A stretch of DNA of 64,000 nt from Bacillota bacterium (GTDB taxonomy: Bacteria; Bacillota; Bacilli; Alicyclobacillales; SLC66): the NCBI GenBank assembly GCA_021846285.1, contig JAJZCB010000001.1, forward strand, positions 1 through 64,000. The letters are read 5' to 3'. Both the position numbers and the translations under genes were made by a program. The notes under the pieces are model-generated. The model was not told the origin of the DNA. It saw nothing but the letters and a program-made list of their open reading frames with translations, and searched no databases. Of the stretch, positions 53,809-63,001 are shown one piece after another. Each line of letters starts with the position of its first letter. The stretch's first letter is position 1.

Positions 53809-53895
53809 TGTGCCTCACCTCGTTGCCAATCGATGCATCAACTACGAAATCATTGTATTACTGCTCGGTTATACGCGCTACTCTATAACATATAA

Positions 53896-53907
53896 GTTGT
53901 GCACAAC
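53896..53907. promoter_or_regulatory. Perfect 12-bp palindrome between divergent operons
   Basis: GTTGTGCACAAC lies in the 189-base space between the leftward element operon and the rightward regulator gene. It is a good candidate operator for the helix-turn-helix regulator at 53998. Confidence 0.5.
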
Positions 53908-53937
53908 ATAAACAGTGCGGAATATAGAGCTAAGTGA

Positions 53938-53965
53938 TTGACATAGCGATCAAATGATGTATAAT
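53938..53965 (+). promoter_or_regulatory. Consensus sigma-A promoter of the regulator-recombinase operon
   Basis: TTGACA (53938-53943), 16-base spacer, TATAAT (53960-53965): both hexamers match consensus exactly. Transcription would start near 53972, before the ATG at 53998 with GCGGAGGG upstream. Confidence 0.88.
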
Positions 53966-53997
53966 TTCTGTATTCAGATAAAGCGGAGGGATAGCAG

Positions 53998-54645
53998 ATG
54001 ATTGAGAAAGCTACAGATGATTTAGGATCAAACTTTGCCGAACGAACGAAAGAGATCATGAGACGGAAAAAGGTAACACGAGATAGACTTTCGACAGAAT
54101 TGGATATTTCCACAAGTACGTTAGCGACTTATTTGCGCCCTGATAGCCCTGTTAGTCCTCCGCTTGATCGTGCCATTCAAATTAGCGAAATCCTGGGTGA
54201 ACCGTTGGAGTATCTCTGCGGGTTGAACAAAGTACGAGAATTTAGGGAAAAGGAACTTTTATCTGAAGTTGTACTCAAAAATCTTGCTCATGCGATTCGC
54301 GATGCTAAGTTAAGCGTGAATTTTCAAGGTGATAAGATAACACTTGAAAGTAACAATAACTTTGTTGTTTCGTTTATGAGAATGATTGGCAAGAATGCAA
54401 CGATAGACGCCATCGAATCTGGATCCAAGCGATTTCAAAATATAAAGTTTTGGAAAGGTGTGATGGTTAGTGACGATGACTATGAAGAACTGAGATACTT
54501 AGATTATCTTCATGGAGATATCGCGGATGAAGATGCTGATCTGTATCACGACGAAATGAATGAGCTAATCGAATTACGCAAAAGACACTGGGAAGAAACA
54601 GGTGGTCAACCTACAGAATATTTGCATGAGGAGGAGCAAAGGTGA
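53998..54645 (+). CDS. XRE-family helix-turn-helix regulator
   Basis: A 215-residue protein with an N-terminal HTH_XRE domain (ERTKEIMRRKKVTRDRLSTE, LDISTSTLATYLR, IQISEILGEPLEYLCGL, about residues 12-75). The C-terminal 140 residues (helical, acidic, ending YLHEEEQR) have no recognised enzyme motif and may mediate dimerisation or bind an anti-repressor. It probably controls both its own consensus promoter and the leftward transfer/replication operon, in the manner of ImmR-type element repressors. It overlaps the recombinase start by four bases, so repressor and recombinase are co-translated. Confidence 0.8.
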   Translation: MIEKATDDLGSNFAERTKEIMRRKKVTRDRLSTELDISTSTLATYLRPDSPVSPPLDRAIQISEILGEPLEYLCGLNKVREFREKELLSEVVLKNLAHAIRDAKLSVNFQGDKITLESNNNFVVSFMRMIGKNATIDAIESGSKRFQNIKFWKGVMVSDDDYEELRYLDYLHGDIADEDADLYHDEMNELIELRKRHWEETGGQPTEYLHEEEQR

Positions 54646-56204
54646 ACGTGGTCATTTATGCTCGATATTCGAGTCACAGTCAGACGGATCAGTCCGTCGA
54701 AGGGCAACTCAACGTGTGTCAAGAATTTGCCAGCAAGCAGGGGTATACGATTGTCGGCACCTATGTGGATCGGGCATTGTCAGGCACTACTGACAATCGT
54801 CCGGAATTTTTGCGCATGATTGAAGATAGTCACAAAAAGCAATTTCAAGGGGCACTTGTGTATCAGTTGGATCGATTTGCCAGGAACAGGTACGACTCAG
54901 CAATATACAAAGCTCGATTGAAAAAGAATGGTGTACGCGTTTTTTCTGCCAAAGAAAATATCACGGATGATGCCAGTGGGATACTGGTGGAGGGATTGCT
55001 TGAAAGCATGGCGGAGTATTATTCCGTGGAACTTTCCCAGAAAATCCGCAGGGGCATGGACATTAATGCTAAGAAGGGGCAGAGTACGGGCGGAAATGTC
55101 GCTCTGGGCTATGTAGTCGATGCCAACAAAAAATTCATTGTTGATGATGCGACGGCTGTGATTGTTAGGATGATCTTTGAAATGTACGCTGCCGGAAAAT
55201 CAGTTACGCAAATCAACCTGTATATGAACAGTCGGAATTATAAAACATCACGGAATGTCCAGTTCAACAAAAATTCTTTGCTCAAGATGCTAAGGAACAA
55301 ACGGTACATCGGAATTTACACTTACAAGGATGCGGAGATACATGATGGTATTCCGCGAATTGTTTCGGACGACTTGTTTATGCAAGTGGCCGAAAGGCTC
55401 GCAAAGAACAAGAAGGCTCCAGCGCGTGCAAAGGCAAAAATGGAGTATCTTCTAACAACGAAACTCTTTTGCGGTCATTGCCGTGACATGATGACGGGGG
55501 TGAGTGGAACTTCCAAAACGGGGAAGAGTCATTATTACTATAAATGCAACAATGCGAAGAAGAAGATGTGCAGCAAGAAATCGGTTCAAAAGGACTACAT
55601 CGAAAATTTTGTGGTGGACGAATGCAGAAAGCTCTTAACAGACGCCAACATACAGAAAATCGCAGCAGAAGTCATTCGCCTCTGTGAGCAGGAGAAAGAT
55701 GAATTCGTCATTAAGCGACTGAACAGGTTGCTAAAGGAAAATGAGCGAAGGAGGAACAATATCGTGGCTGCCATCGCTGAATGCGACGTTGAGTCTGTCC
55801 GCAAGACATTGTATGAACATATCCCTGTTCTGGACGATGAGAGAAAGAATTTGGAACAGCAGATTTCTGTTGAGCAGTTGTCCCAAGTCAGCCTCACCGA
55901 GGACGAAATCATGTTCTTTCTGTCACATTTGAAGAATGGGAACATCAATGATGAAAAGTATCGTAGAACATTAGTGAACATGTTTGTAAACTCCATCTAC
56001 CTGTACGACGACAAGATGACGATCATATTCAATTCAAGCGATCATCCAGTGACGGTTGAGGCCAGCTTGATTGAAGATATTGAAGCGAGAAATGACGCCT
56101 TCGAGAGTTCGTTTTTCGCACTTGATGCTCCACCATGCAAACCCACGACCACCCTCGTGGGCAAGAACCCAGTTCCTTGCGGGGGCTGGGTTTGTGTTTA
56201 TTAG
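54642..56204 (+). CDS. Large serine recombinase (integrase)
   Basis: A 520-residue resolvase/invertase-superfamily recombinase. The catalytic domain has NVVIYARYSSHSQTDQSVEG with the nucleophilic Ser and VYQLDRFARNRYDSA; the recombinase domain follows (IGIYTYKDAEIHDGIPRIVS), then a zinc ribbon (CGHC...C..C), a coiled coil (about 350-410) and a C-terminal domain. These enzymes integrate and excise phages and mobile elements. The last 25 residues are encoded by two hairpins that look like terminator sequence, suggesting the 3' end is a junction with the chromosome. It starts at GTG 54642 after GAGGAGGAG, overlapping the regulator stop. It marks the right end of the element. Confidence 0.92.
   Translation: MNVVIYARYSSHSQTDQSVEGQLNVCQEFASKQGYTIVGTYVDRALSGTTDNRPEFLRMIEDSHKKQFQGALVYQLDRFARNRYDSAIYKARLKKNGVRVFSAKENITDDASGILVEGLLESMAEYYSVELSQKIRRGMDINAKKGQSTGGNVALGYVVDANKKFIVDDATAVIVRMIFEMYAAGKSVTQINLYMNSRNYKTSRNVQFNKNSLLKMLRNKRYIGIYTYKDAEIHDGIPRIVSDDLFMQVAERLAKNKKAPARAKAKMEYLLTTKLFCGHCRDMMTGVSGTSKTGKSHYYYKCNNAKKKMCSKKSVQKDYIENFVVDECRKLLTDANIQKIAAEVIRLCEQEKDEFVIKRLNRLLKENERRRNNIVAAIAECDVESVRKTLYEHIPVLDDERKNLEQQISVEQLSQVSLTEDEIMFFLSHLKNGNINDEKYRRTLVNMFVNSIYLYDDKMTIIFNSSDHPVTVEASLIEDIEARNDAFESSFFALDAPPCKPTTTLVGKNPVPCGGWVCVY
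56142..56196 (+). terminator. Two hairpins in the 3' end of the recombinase gene
   Basis: CCCACGA (56142-56148) pairs with TCGTGGG (56155-56161), and AACCCAG (56166-56172) pairs with CTGGGTT (56186-56192) followed by TGTGTTTATT. The second resembles the terminator at 10437. Both lie inside the open frame, which is odd for a terminator. Confidence 0.6.
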
Positions 56205-56598
56205 ACTTACGCGTGAATAGCAGTCTACTCAAGTAATAGGTCATCAAAGTTTTTTTCATCATGACTCGTAAGCTATGTCCGATCTGATGTAAGTAATTTT
56301 AAGATGCTACTGTGTTCGCTAATATAAAAGTTGACCGGATAAGCGTACCTTGATAACCGAAAAGTACGGGAGGGCCCCAATGCGGCCTTTCCGTGCCTGG
56401 CTTTGTTTTGTGCGAGGACCTCGTAATGGTCTAGGCGCGGGGAGCGGGCACATGGCCAGTATCAATGAGCGGACTGTGTGTTGGCTGATCTTGCAGGAGA
56501 AATCGGTGACGCGGCACTACCTCCGCCCCTCGGCGTGTGATCTGATCCCTAGGGCGAAAATCAAGGCACCCGTTGAACGGGTGGTCCTGTGACTAAAA

Positions 56599-56671
56599 AT
56601 TCGTATGAATCCACGGTATCCGCTCTGGGCGAGCCTTGCTACAATACTGCCATGACATAAAGCGCTTTCAT
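56599..56671 (+). promoter_or_regulatory. Promoter/operator P1 of the catechol lower-pathway operon
   Basis: In order: palindrome ATTCGTATGAAT (56599-56610), conserved TATCCG at the -35 position instead of TTGACA, TACAAT as -10 (56640-56645), and ATAAAGCGCTTTCAT (56657-56671), which resembles the CcpA cre site, just after the predicted start point. The same elements recur at 63249-63322 with identical spacing. The poor -35 and the upstream palindrome point to an activator. The rest of 56205-56717 has no gene I can support. Confidence 0.75.
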
Positions 56672-56717
56672 TATATAAATGAAAAACGCGGAATCTTACG
56701 CGGAATTGAGGAAAGGA

Positions 56718-57761
56718 ATGAGGGTGTTTATGGCGATGACTGACGTGGGAGCCGACCCGTGCATGATTCGATTAATGCCTAGTGGGCGAGAGAGTCTATG
56801 TCGGCCCGGTCAAACGTTGCTGGATGCGGCGATTCGTAGCGGGATGACGGTTCCTTACGGTTGCCGCCATGGAACTTGTGCATCCTGCAAGGCCAAGGTT
56901 TTGGAGGGGGATTATGAATTAATGCCCCGAGTGTCTGAATTCGCGTTGATGTCTTTTGAACGCGATGAGGGATATATTCTCATGTGCAGCACCTTACCCC
57001 AAGGCGACATGGTGGTAGAGGTAGACGAAGAGGATGTCGAACCGGGAATCGAAATCTTTCCGATCACCGATTTCCGGGCTGAGATCGTGTCCAACGTGGC
57101 TGTAACTCCTGACATTCATGTGTTGCGACTGAAATTAAAGCAACCTGGGGACGTCGTCTATACGGCTGGTCAGTACTTTGAGTTCAATATTCCCGGATTA
57201 CCGGAAACGCGGGCATACTCCATGGCAACCACTTACAGTTGCGGAAACACGATGGAATTTCATGTTAAGCGTGTGCCTCAAGGTGTTGGTTCAAACTTTC
57301 TTTGTGATTTAGTGAAGGGAGCAAGTGTAACCGGGTCTGGTCCTTATGGGCGTATGCAGCTAGGGAGTCGGGAGAGAAATTTAATCTTTGTAGCGGGCGG
57401 ATCAGGACTCGCCCCCATAAAGGCCCTTGTGGAGAAGGTATTTTCAGAAGACTTCAGAAAAGAGGCGTGGCTGTTTTACGGGGCAAGAACAGGCAAAGAT
57501 CTATATCTGGTGCCGGAATGGGTCCACATGGCGGAGAAGTATCCTAACTTTCATTTTATACCCGCCCTCTCGAATAAAGACGACGAGAAGCCGTGGAATG
57601 GCGAGGAAGGGTATATCGCCGATGTGGTATCCAGAAAGATGGCTGGGATCGAAAATGCGCATGCCTTCCTTTGCGGTCCGCCAATCATGATCGAAACGAC
57701 CCTCAAAAGTTTGTATAAACTTGGGTTGTACAGTTCCGATATTTCGTATGACGAATTTTGA
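56718..57761 (+). CDS. Phenol-hydroxylase-type NADH:ferredoxin reductase component
   Basis: A 347-residue electron-transfer protein. The N-terminal plant-type [2Fe-2S] domain has YGCRHGTCASCKAKVLEGDY and the fourth Cys in YILMCSTLPQGD. The FAD domain has AGQYFEFNIPGLPETRAYSM and the NAD domain FVAGGSGLAPIKALVEKV with the C-terminal AFLCGPPIMIETTL. The order and sequence are those of DmpP/PhyP reductases serving multicomponent diiron monooxygenases. No hydroxylase subunit is next to it, so the partner is probably encoded in the second operon beginning at 63439. The start is ATG 56718 with GAGG six bases upstream; ATG 56679 is possible. First gene after promoter P1. Confidence 0.85.
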   Translation: MRVFMAMTDVGADPCMIRLMPSGRESLCRPGQTLLDAAIRSGMTVPYGCRHGTCASCKAKVLEGDYELMPRVSEFALMSFERDEGYILMCSTLPQGDMVVEVDEEDVEPGIEIFPITDFRAEIVSNVAVTPDIHVLRLKLKQPGDVVYTAGQYFEFNIPGLPETRAYSMATTYSCGNTMEFHVKRVPQGVGSNFLCDLVKGASVTGSGPYGRMQLGSRERNLIFVAGGSGLAPIKALVEKVFSEDFRKEAWLFYGARTGKDLYLVPEWVHMAEKYPNFHFIPALSNKDDEKPWNGEEGYIADVVSRKMAGIENAHAFLCGPPIMIETTLKSLYKLGLYSSDISYDEF

Positions 57762-57873
57762 TCAGCCGCGAGTAAACAGCCCGCGCGGTCTGTAGGATAA
57801 AGTGTTACATGGGAATTGGGACGCCGCAAGGGGTTGTTATACAGCGTCGCACTGCGATAAGGAGGTTGGCCTT

Positions 57874-59310
57874 ATGAATGAAGTATTGCATTTCATCGAT
57901 GGTTCCTTCAAGCCATCCATTTCCGGGAGGACATTTGAAAATATCAATCCGGCGACGGGGGAAACGATCAATTCTGTCGCGGAAGGGAGTGCCGCAGACG
58001 TTGACTTGGCCGTTTCCGCAGCGAGAAAGGCATTCGCCGTATGGAGTAAGACACCGGTAGCAAAAAGAGCGGCCATCATGCATCGCATCGCAGATTTGAT
58101 TGATGAAGAATCAGAAGATTTGGCTCGACTGGAGACGCTGGACACCGGGAAGCCCCTTGCGTTGGCGAAGACGCTCGATATCCCAAGATCCGCTTATAAC
58201 TTCAGGTTTTTCGCAGACTATGTGAAGGGCCTCGGAACCGAATGTTTTCAAACCGATGACGTCGCGCTGAACTACGCCGTTCGACGTCCGGTTGGCGTTG
58301 CGGGGTTGATTTCGCCGTGGAATTTGCCGCTGCTGCTTCTAACGTGGAAGGTTGCCCCGTGTCTGGCCGCAGGGAATACCTGTGTGATTAAACCGGCGGA
58401 GTTGACGCCGCTCACGGCGACGCGTTTAGCGGCCATTTGTCAGCAGGCGGGGTTGCCTGACGGTGTTCTTAACGTAGTGCACGGGTTCGGCCCGGATTCT
58501 GCCGGCGCCGCCTTGACCGATCATCCGGATGTGAATCTTATCTCGCTCACGGGTGAAACCACGACCGGCAAGACGGTCATGCGTGCTGCAGCGAATACGC
58601 TAAAGGGAGTGTCGTTTGAGCTTGGCGGCAAAAATCCGAACATTATCTTCGCAGACGCGAACCTTGAGGACTGTCTAGAGACGACGGTGCGCTCCAGTTT
58701 CTCCAATCAGGGGGAGGTATGTCTTTGCGGTGCGCGGATCTACGTGGAAAGTCGTGTATTTCAGGAGTTTGTTGACAAGTTGGTGGAGCGGGTTTCCCGC
58801 CTTCAAGTAGGTGATCCTTTCACCCCTGGAACGGATGTGGGGGCGTTAATTAGCAAGGAGCATCTTGAGCGAGTAGACGGATTTGTGCGCCGAGCGATCG
58901 CTCAAGGTGGGCGAGTGCTCATTGGCGGCAGGCCTGCGGTTACGGTCGCCGGTGGATTCTTCTATGAACCTACGGTGATCGTTGATGTGGATGCCTCCTG
59001 TGAAATTGTCCAACAGGAAGTGTTTGGACCCGTTGTCACTCTGCAACCTTTTGAATCGGAAGAAGAGGTTGTGGCCGCCGCGAACGATACGAAGTATGGC
59101 CTATCTGCGACCCTATGGACGACTAACTTGCAACGCGCGCATCGCATGGCGGCGGCGCTGGAAGTGGGAATTATCTGGGTGAATACATGGTTCCTACGCG
59201 ATTTACGCACTCCCTTTGGCGGCATGAAAGAAAGCGGGGTTGGAAGAGAAGGCGGGTCTCACAGCTTTGAATTCTATTCGGAATTGACGAACGTCTGTGT
59301 CAAGTTGTAA
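57874..59310 (+). CDS. 2-hydroxymuconic semialdehyde dehydrogenase
   Basis: A 478-residue aldehyde dehydrogenase like DmpC/XylG. It oxidises 2-hydroxymuconate semialdehyde, the catechol ring-cleavage product, to 4-oxalocrotonate with NAD. Landmarks are PWNLPLLLLTWKVAPCLAAG, the nucleotide site LTGETTTGKTVM, the general-base Glu in FELGGKNPNIIF, the catalytic Cys region SNQGEVCLCGARIYV and FGGMKESGVGREGG near the end. ATG 57874 follows AAGGAGG. The surrounding genes are all meta-cleavage enzymes, which fixes the substrate better than sequence alone would; a betaine- or other-aldehyde role is less likely. Confidence 0.88.
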   Translation: MNEVLHFIDGSFKPSISGRTFENINPATGETINSVAEGSAADVDLAVSAARKAFAVWSKTPVAKRAAIMHRIADLIDEESEDLARLETLDTGKPLALAKTLDIPRSAYNFRFFADYVKGLGTECFQTDDVALNYAVRRPVGVAGLISPWNLPLLLLTWKVAPCLAAGNTCVIKPAELTPLTATRLAAICQQAGLPDGVLNVVHGFGPDSAGAALTDHPDVNLISLTGETTTGKTVMRAAANTLKGVSFELGGKNPNIIFADANLEDCLETTVRSSFSNQGEVCLCGARIYVESRVFQEFVDKLVERVSRLQVGDPFTPGTDVGALISKEHLERVDGFVRRAIAQGGRVLIGGRPAVTVAGGFFYEPTVIVDVDASCEIVQQEVFGPVVTLQPFESEEEVVAAANDTKYGLSATLWTTNLQRAHRMAAALEVGIIWVNTWFLRDLRTPFGGMKESGVGREGGSHSFEFYSELTNVCVKL

Positions 59311-59332
59311 ATCGGGAGGCAGGGAGTTACAC

Positions 59333-60127
59333 ATGTCACAGTTGTCAACAGAGGAACAGGAGATCTCGGATTGGGCCGATCGTCTCTATGAAGCAGGAAC
59401 GTCCAAACAACCGATACGCCCGCTGACTGAGGTCGAACCAAATTTTACGATCGAATCGGCCTATAAAGTTCAACTGAAGAACACTGCGCGCCGCGTGGCG
59501 CACGGAGATGTCGTTGTGGGTCACAAGATCGGACTCACGAGCAAGCCTATGCAGAAATTGCTGGGTGTCAGTGAACCGGATTACGGTCATTTGTTCCGAT
59601 CGATGCAGTTTTATTCGGGCAATGTGATTGATTTTCCGCTAGTGCAACCAAAGATTGAGCCGGAGATCGCTTTCATTTTAAAGGAGGATCTCGTCGGACC
59701 CAATGTGACGATACTGGATGTGATTCATGCGATTGACTTCGTTGTGCCTGCTATTGAAGTGATTGACAGCCGAATTGCCGATTGGAAGATCAAACTCCCA
59801 GACACGATAGCAGACAACGCGTCATCAGGGTGCTACGTACTTGGTACGCGTCCGTTTAAAATCAGTGAGATTGACATTGCCCGCATCGGCATGGTCATGT
59901 CTGTCGACGGCAGTATGGTGGATACAGGCAGTTCTGCAGCCGTACTGGGGAATCCGCTGCTCGCTGTCGCTTGGTTGGCGAATAAGTTGTTTGACTTTGA
60001 CACGACACTGCGCGCTCGTCACGTCGTTCTCTCGGGAGCCGTTTGCAGCGCTGTATCTCTGCAGTCGGGGCAAAGGTTTCAAGCGCGTTTTGGTCAATTT
60101 GGATCCGTGGAAGGTCAATTTCAATAG
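59333..60127 (+). CDS. 2-oxopent-4-enoate hydratase
   Basis: A 264-residue protein of the hydratase/decarboxylase family (MhpD/DmpE). Typical segments are GHKIGLTSKPMQKLLGVSEP, DYGHLFRSMQF, the metal-binding PKIEPEIAFIL with its E-x-E, VPAIEVIDSRI and DNASSGCYVLG. It adds water to 2-oxopent-4-enoate to give 4-hydroxy-2-oxovalerate. The decarboxylase paralog at 62167 shares the same motifs, so the two assignments could in principle be swapped; the order next to acetaldehyde dehydrogenase supports the hydratase here. It starts at ATG 59333 with GGGAGGCAGGG upstream. Confidence 0.82.
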   Translation: MSQLSTEEQEISDWADRLYEAGTSKQPIRPLTEVEPNFTIESAYKVQLKNTARRVAHGDVVVGHKIGLTSKPMQKLLGVSEPDYGHLFRSMQFYSGNVIDFPLVQPKIEPEIAFILKEDLVGPNVTILDVIHAIDFVVPAIEVIDSRIADWKIKLPDTIADNASSGCYVLGTRPFKISEIDIARIGMVMSVDGSMVDTGSSAAVLGNPLLAVAWLANKLFDFDTTLRARHVVLSGAVCSAVSLQSGQRFQARFGQFGSVEGQFQ

Positions 60128-60151
60128 AATCACGATAGGGGGAGAGTCGCG

Positions 60152-61042
60152 GTGAGTAAATTAAAGGCGGGCATCGTTGGGTCGGGAAATATTGGTACGG
60201 ATCTCATGTTTAAGTTGTTGCGCAGCAACTGGATTGAACCGGTCTGGATGGTTGGCATTGATCCCAATTCGGATGGCTTGCGGCGCGCTCAAAAAAAGGG
60301 TCTTCAGGTGTCCAGCGAAGGGCTAAAATCAGCACTCGAAAAAGGGGCCGAATTAGATATTGTCTTTGACGCGACCAGTGCAAAGGCCCATGTGAGACAT
60401 GCCAAGATGTTGCTCGAGGCAGACATTCAAGCTATTGATCTGACTCCTGCCGCGCGCGGGCCGTACGTCGTTGCAGCGGTCAATCTCAGTGAGCATTTGG
60501 CTGCCAGTAACGTCAATATGGTCACATGTGGCGGTCAGGCCACCACACCCATGGTCTATGCCGTAAGCCGGGTTGTTGGCGTTCCTTACGCGGAGATTGT
60601 CGCGACGATTGCCAGTAAGAGCGCTGGTCCAGGAACCCGCCAAAATATTGATGAATTTACGCAGACAACGGCGCGCGCGCTGCGGACCATCGGCGGCGCC
60701 AAGACGAGCAAAGCCATTATCATTTTAAATCCTGCCGAACCGCCTATTTTAAATCGAGACACGGTGTATTGCATGGTTGATCAAACTGGTTTCGATGTGT
60801 ATGAGCGGATCGACAAGTCCATCAGAGACATGGTGAAACACGTTCAGACGTTTGTTCCGGGGTATCGCTTAACACGCGATCCTATTTTTCGGGACAACTT
60901 AGTGAGTATCTCGGTTGAGATTGAAGGACTCGGCGATTATCTGCCGGTGTACGCGGGCAATTTGGACATTATGACGGCTGCTGCGACAAAAGTTGGAGAA
61001 GAGTTTGCAAAACACCGCGCAGTCGTGAAAAACACAATGTGA
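60152..61042 (+). CDS. Acetaldehyde dehydrogenase (acylating)
   Basis: A 296-residue enzyme of the DmpF/MhpF type that converts acetaldehyde and CoA to acetyl-CoA with NAD. The Rossmann loop [38 protein letters not shown] and the catalytic Cys in [16 protein letters not shown] are present, with [16 protein letters not shown] and [16 protein letters not shown] later. In this family the enzyme forms a channelling complex with the aldolase encoded directly downstream. It starts at GTG 60152 with GGGGGAGAG upstream. The complex keeps toxic acetaldehyde from escaping. Confidence 0.95.
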   Translation: MSKLKAGIVGSGNIGTDLMFKLLRSNWIEPVWMVGIDPNSDGLRRAQKKGLQVSSEGLKSALEKGAELDIVFDATSAKAHVRHAKMLLEADIQAIDLTPAARGPYVVAAVNLSEHLAASNVNMVTCGGQATTPMVYAVSRVVGVPYAEIVATIASKSAGPGTRQNIDEFTQTTARALRTIGGAKTSKAIIILNPAEPPILNRDTVYCMVDQTGFDVYERIDKSIRDMVKHVQTFVPGYRLTRDPIFRDNLVSISVEIEGLGDYLPVYAGNLDIMTAAATKVGEEFAKHRAVVKNTM

Positions 61043-61054
61043 GGAGAGAGCGAC

Positions 61055-62086
61055 GTGAAACACATTCGTCTGACGGATGTTACCTTGCGAGATGGGATGC
61101 ATGCGGTGCGACATCAGTTTAGTCTGAAGGATGCCCGGGAGATCACTGCGGCTCTTGACGCGAGTGGGGTCGACATCATTGAGGCCACCCATGGCGATGG
61201 ACTGGCAGGGAGTTCAATTCAATACGGAATGGCAAAGGAACCGGAAGAGCAGTATCTGCGCACGGTGTGTGAAACCGCGAAAAACACGAAGGTGGCGGCT
61301 CTGTTGTTGCCAGGCATAGGCACCCTGGAGGAACTGAAACGGGCGGCAGACTGTGGGATTCGGGTGGTAAGGGTGGCGACGCATTCGACAGAAGCGGACA
61401 TTGCGGAGGAGCACATCTCCGAAGCGAGAAAGATGGGACTGGAAACAGTAGGATTTTTGATGATGTCTCATATGACGGCGTTGGACATATTGGTTCAGGA
61501 AGCGCAGAAGATGGAATCGTATGGCGCACAGTGTGTGTATGTCGTCGATTCTGCCGGCGCCATGCTTATGGACGAAGTGCGGCAAAAAATTGCCGCGTTG
61601 CGTCATTCTCTGAGTAAGGACACCGAGGTGGGATTCCACGGGCACAATAATCTTGGATGTTCGATTCCCAATTCGCTCGGCGCCATAGAGGAAGGGGCGG
61701 TGAGAATTGATGTGAGCTTAGCGGGGCTTGGCGCAGGCGCGGGCAATACGCCCAGCGAAGCGTTTGTCGCGGTGTGTACCAAGCTTGGCGTCGAGACTGG
61801 TACGAACCTGTATGCGGTGCTGGATGCGGCTGAAGATATTGTCCGTCCCAAAATGCATCAGCCAATCCTGATGGATAGCAACAGTATAATGCTAGGGTAT
61901 GCCGGAGTATATTCAAGTTTTCTACTCCATGCCGCGCGGGCCTCTGAGCAATTTGACATAGATATCCGAGACATCTTGGTTGAACTGGGCAACATGAGGA
62001 TCGTTGGCGGACAAGAAGACGTGATCCTAGACGTGGCGTATCGCTTGGCTCACGGACATAACCAGGAGAGTCATGTGGTCGTTTGA
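61055..62086 (+). CDS. 4-hydroxy-2-oxovalerate aldolase
   Basis: A 343-residue class II aldolase of the DmpG/MhpE type, splitting 4-hydroxy-2-oxovalerate into pyruvate and acetaldehyde. It begins IRLTDVTLRDGMHAVRHQFS (metal Asp and catalytic Arg), continues IIEATHGDGLAGSSIQYG, VYVVDSAGAMLMDEV, and has the metal His pair in GFHGHNNLG with LAGLGAGAGNTPSE. It is the partner of the acylating dehydrogenase encoded just before it, 12 bases upstream. It starts at GTG 61055 with GAGGAGAG upstream. Confidence 0.95.
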   Translation: MKHIRLTDVTLRDGMHAVRHQFSLKDAREITAALDASGVDIIEATHGDGLAGSSIQYGMAKEPEEQYLRTVCETAKNTKVAALLLPGIGTLEELKRAADCGIRVVRVATHSTEADIAEEHISEARKMGLETVGFLMMSHMTALDILVQEAQKMESYGAQCVYVVDSAGAMLMDEVRQKIAALRHSLSKDTEVGFHGHNNLGCSIPNSLGAIEEGAVRIDVSLAGLGAGAGNTPSEAFVAVCTKLGVETGTNLYAVLDAAEDIVRPKMHQPILMDSNSIMLGYAGVYSSFLLHAARASEQFDIDIRDILVELGNMRIVGGQEDVILDVAYRLAHGHNQESHVVV

Positions 62087-62166
62087 GAAGCCCACCTGTG
62101 ATGGATGCAAATTGTGCGGAGACACGAGGGAAATCGCAAGGGATTACCGAAATGGAGGCTGGCAGA

Positions 62167-62937
62167 ATGAATTTGCAATCGGTAGCGGATAAGTTGTATA
62201 CCAGTCAGACAAAGGTGCAAGAACTTGAAAAAGTGACCGCGCTCTATCCTGGATTGACGGTAGATGACGCCTATACGATCCAGAAGCTGTGTGTGGACCG
62301 TTATCTCGAGAATGGCGACGCACTCGTGGGTTGGAAGATGGGATTGACGAGTAAGGCCAAGCAGGTCTCGGTGGGAGTCGATGATCCGATTTATGGCAGA
62401 CTGCTTAGCTCCATGGATCTTCCATCGGCAGAGTTCTCCACGAAAGGCTTAATTCATCCGCGAATTGAGCCGGAAATCGCGTTTATCTTCGGGCGAGAGT
62501 TAAAAGGATCCCATGTGACTTTGCGTGATGTGTGGTTGGCAACCGAATTCATTGTTCCCGCAGCGGAAGTGATCGACAGCCGATTTAGGAATTTTTCGTT
62601 CACACTGGTTGATGTGATTGCGGACAACGCATCTGCCGCTCGATTTATTACTGGGGATCAGGTCTACTCTCCGGGACATGTGTCGTTAGCGGAAATGGGG
62701 GTATCCCTGAGAAAAAACGGCGAAGTTGTCCAGACTGGCGCTGGAGCCGCGGTTCTGAGGCATCCTGTTCGTTCGATCGTCGAGTTGGTGCGAATGATTT
62801 CGGGGATCGGGGAATCGATCAAACCGGGTATGGTGGTTCTTACCGGTGGAATAACGGAAGCTGTTTCCGTGGTGCGCGGAGATTGGATCGACATCGACTA
62901 TACGGGGCTTGGCAGTTTGGCTTTACAAGTGCGATAG
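62167..62937 (+). CDS. 4-oxalocrotonate decarboxylase
   Basis: A 256-residue member of the hydratase/decarboxylase family, like DmpH. It shares VGWKMGLTSKAKQVSVGVDD, HPRIEPEIAFIFGREL, VPAAEVIDSRFRNFSF and DNASAARFITG with the hydratase at 59333. It removes CO2 from 2-oxo-3-hexenedioate to give 2-oxopent-4-enoate, and in known systems forms a complex with the hydratase. ATG 62167 has GGAGG eight bases before it; the frame stays open upstream to 62083 but without family-like sequence. Its position before the tautomerase supports decarboxylase over hydratase. Confidence 0.82.
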   Translation: MNLQSVADKLYTSQTKVQELEKVTALYPGLTVDDAYTIQKLCVDRYLENGDALVGWKMGLTSKAKQVSVGVDDPIYGRLLSSMDLPSAEFSTKGLIHPRIEPEIAFIFGRELKGSHVTLRDVWLATEFIVPAAEVIDSRFRNFSFTLVDVIADNASAARFITGDQVYSPGHVSLAEMGVSLRKNGEVVQTGAGAAVLRHPVRSIVELVRMISGIGESIKPGMVVLTGGITEAVSVVRGDWIDIDYTGLGSLALQVR

Positions 62938-63001
62938 CGCAAGTTTTGGAGATACGGTCCTCTGGACGTGAATGATGGACGAAAGGAGTTGAGCAAGATC
63001 T

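Noticed and set aside
42040-56340. Integration of the element into the ssrA 3' end with a repeat at the far border
   Set aside because: I could not find the tmRNA 3' sequence again near 56.2 kb, and large serine recombinases usually do not leave such repeats.
56350-56592. 80-codon open frame before the aromatic operon
   Set aside because: No ribosome site and no recognisable family; it lies in what looks like a promoter and leftover region.
56624-56645. GGGCGAGCCTTGCTAC as a sigma-54 promoter (rpoN is in the window)
   Set aside because: The GG-to-GC distance is 11 instead of the strict 12 and the motif is not kept at the twin promoter P2, whereas TACAAT is.
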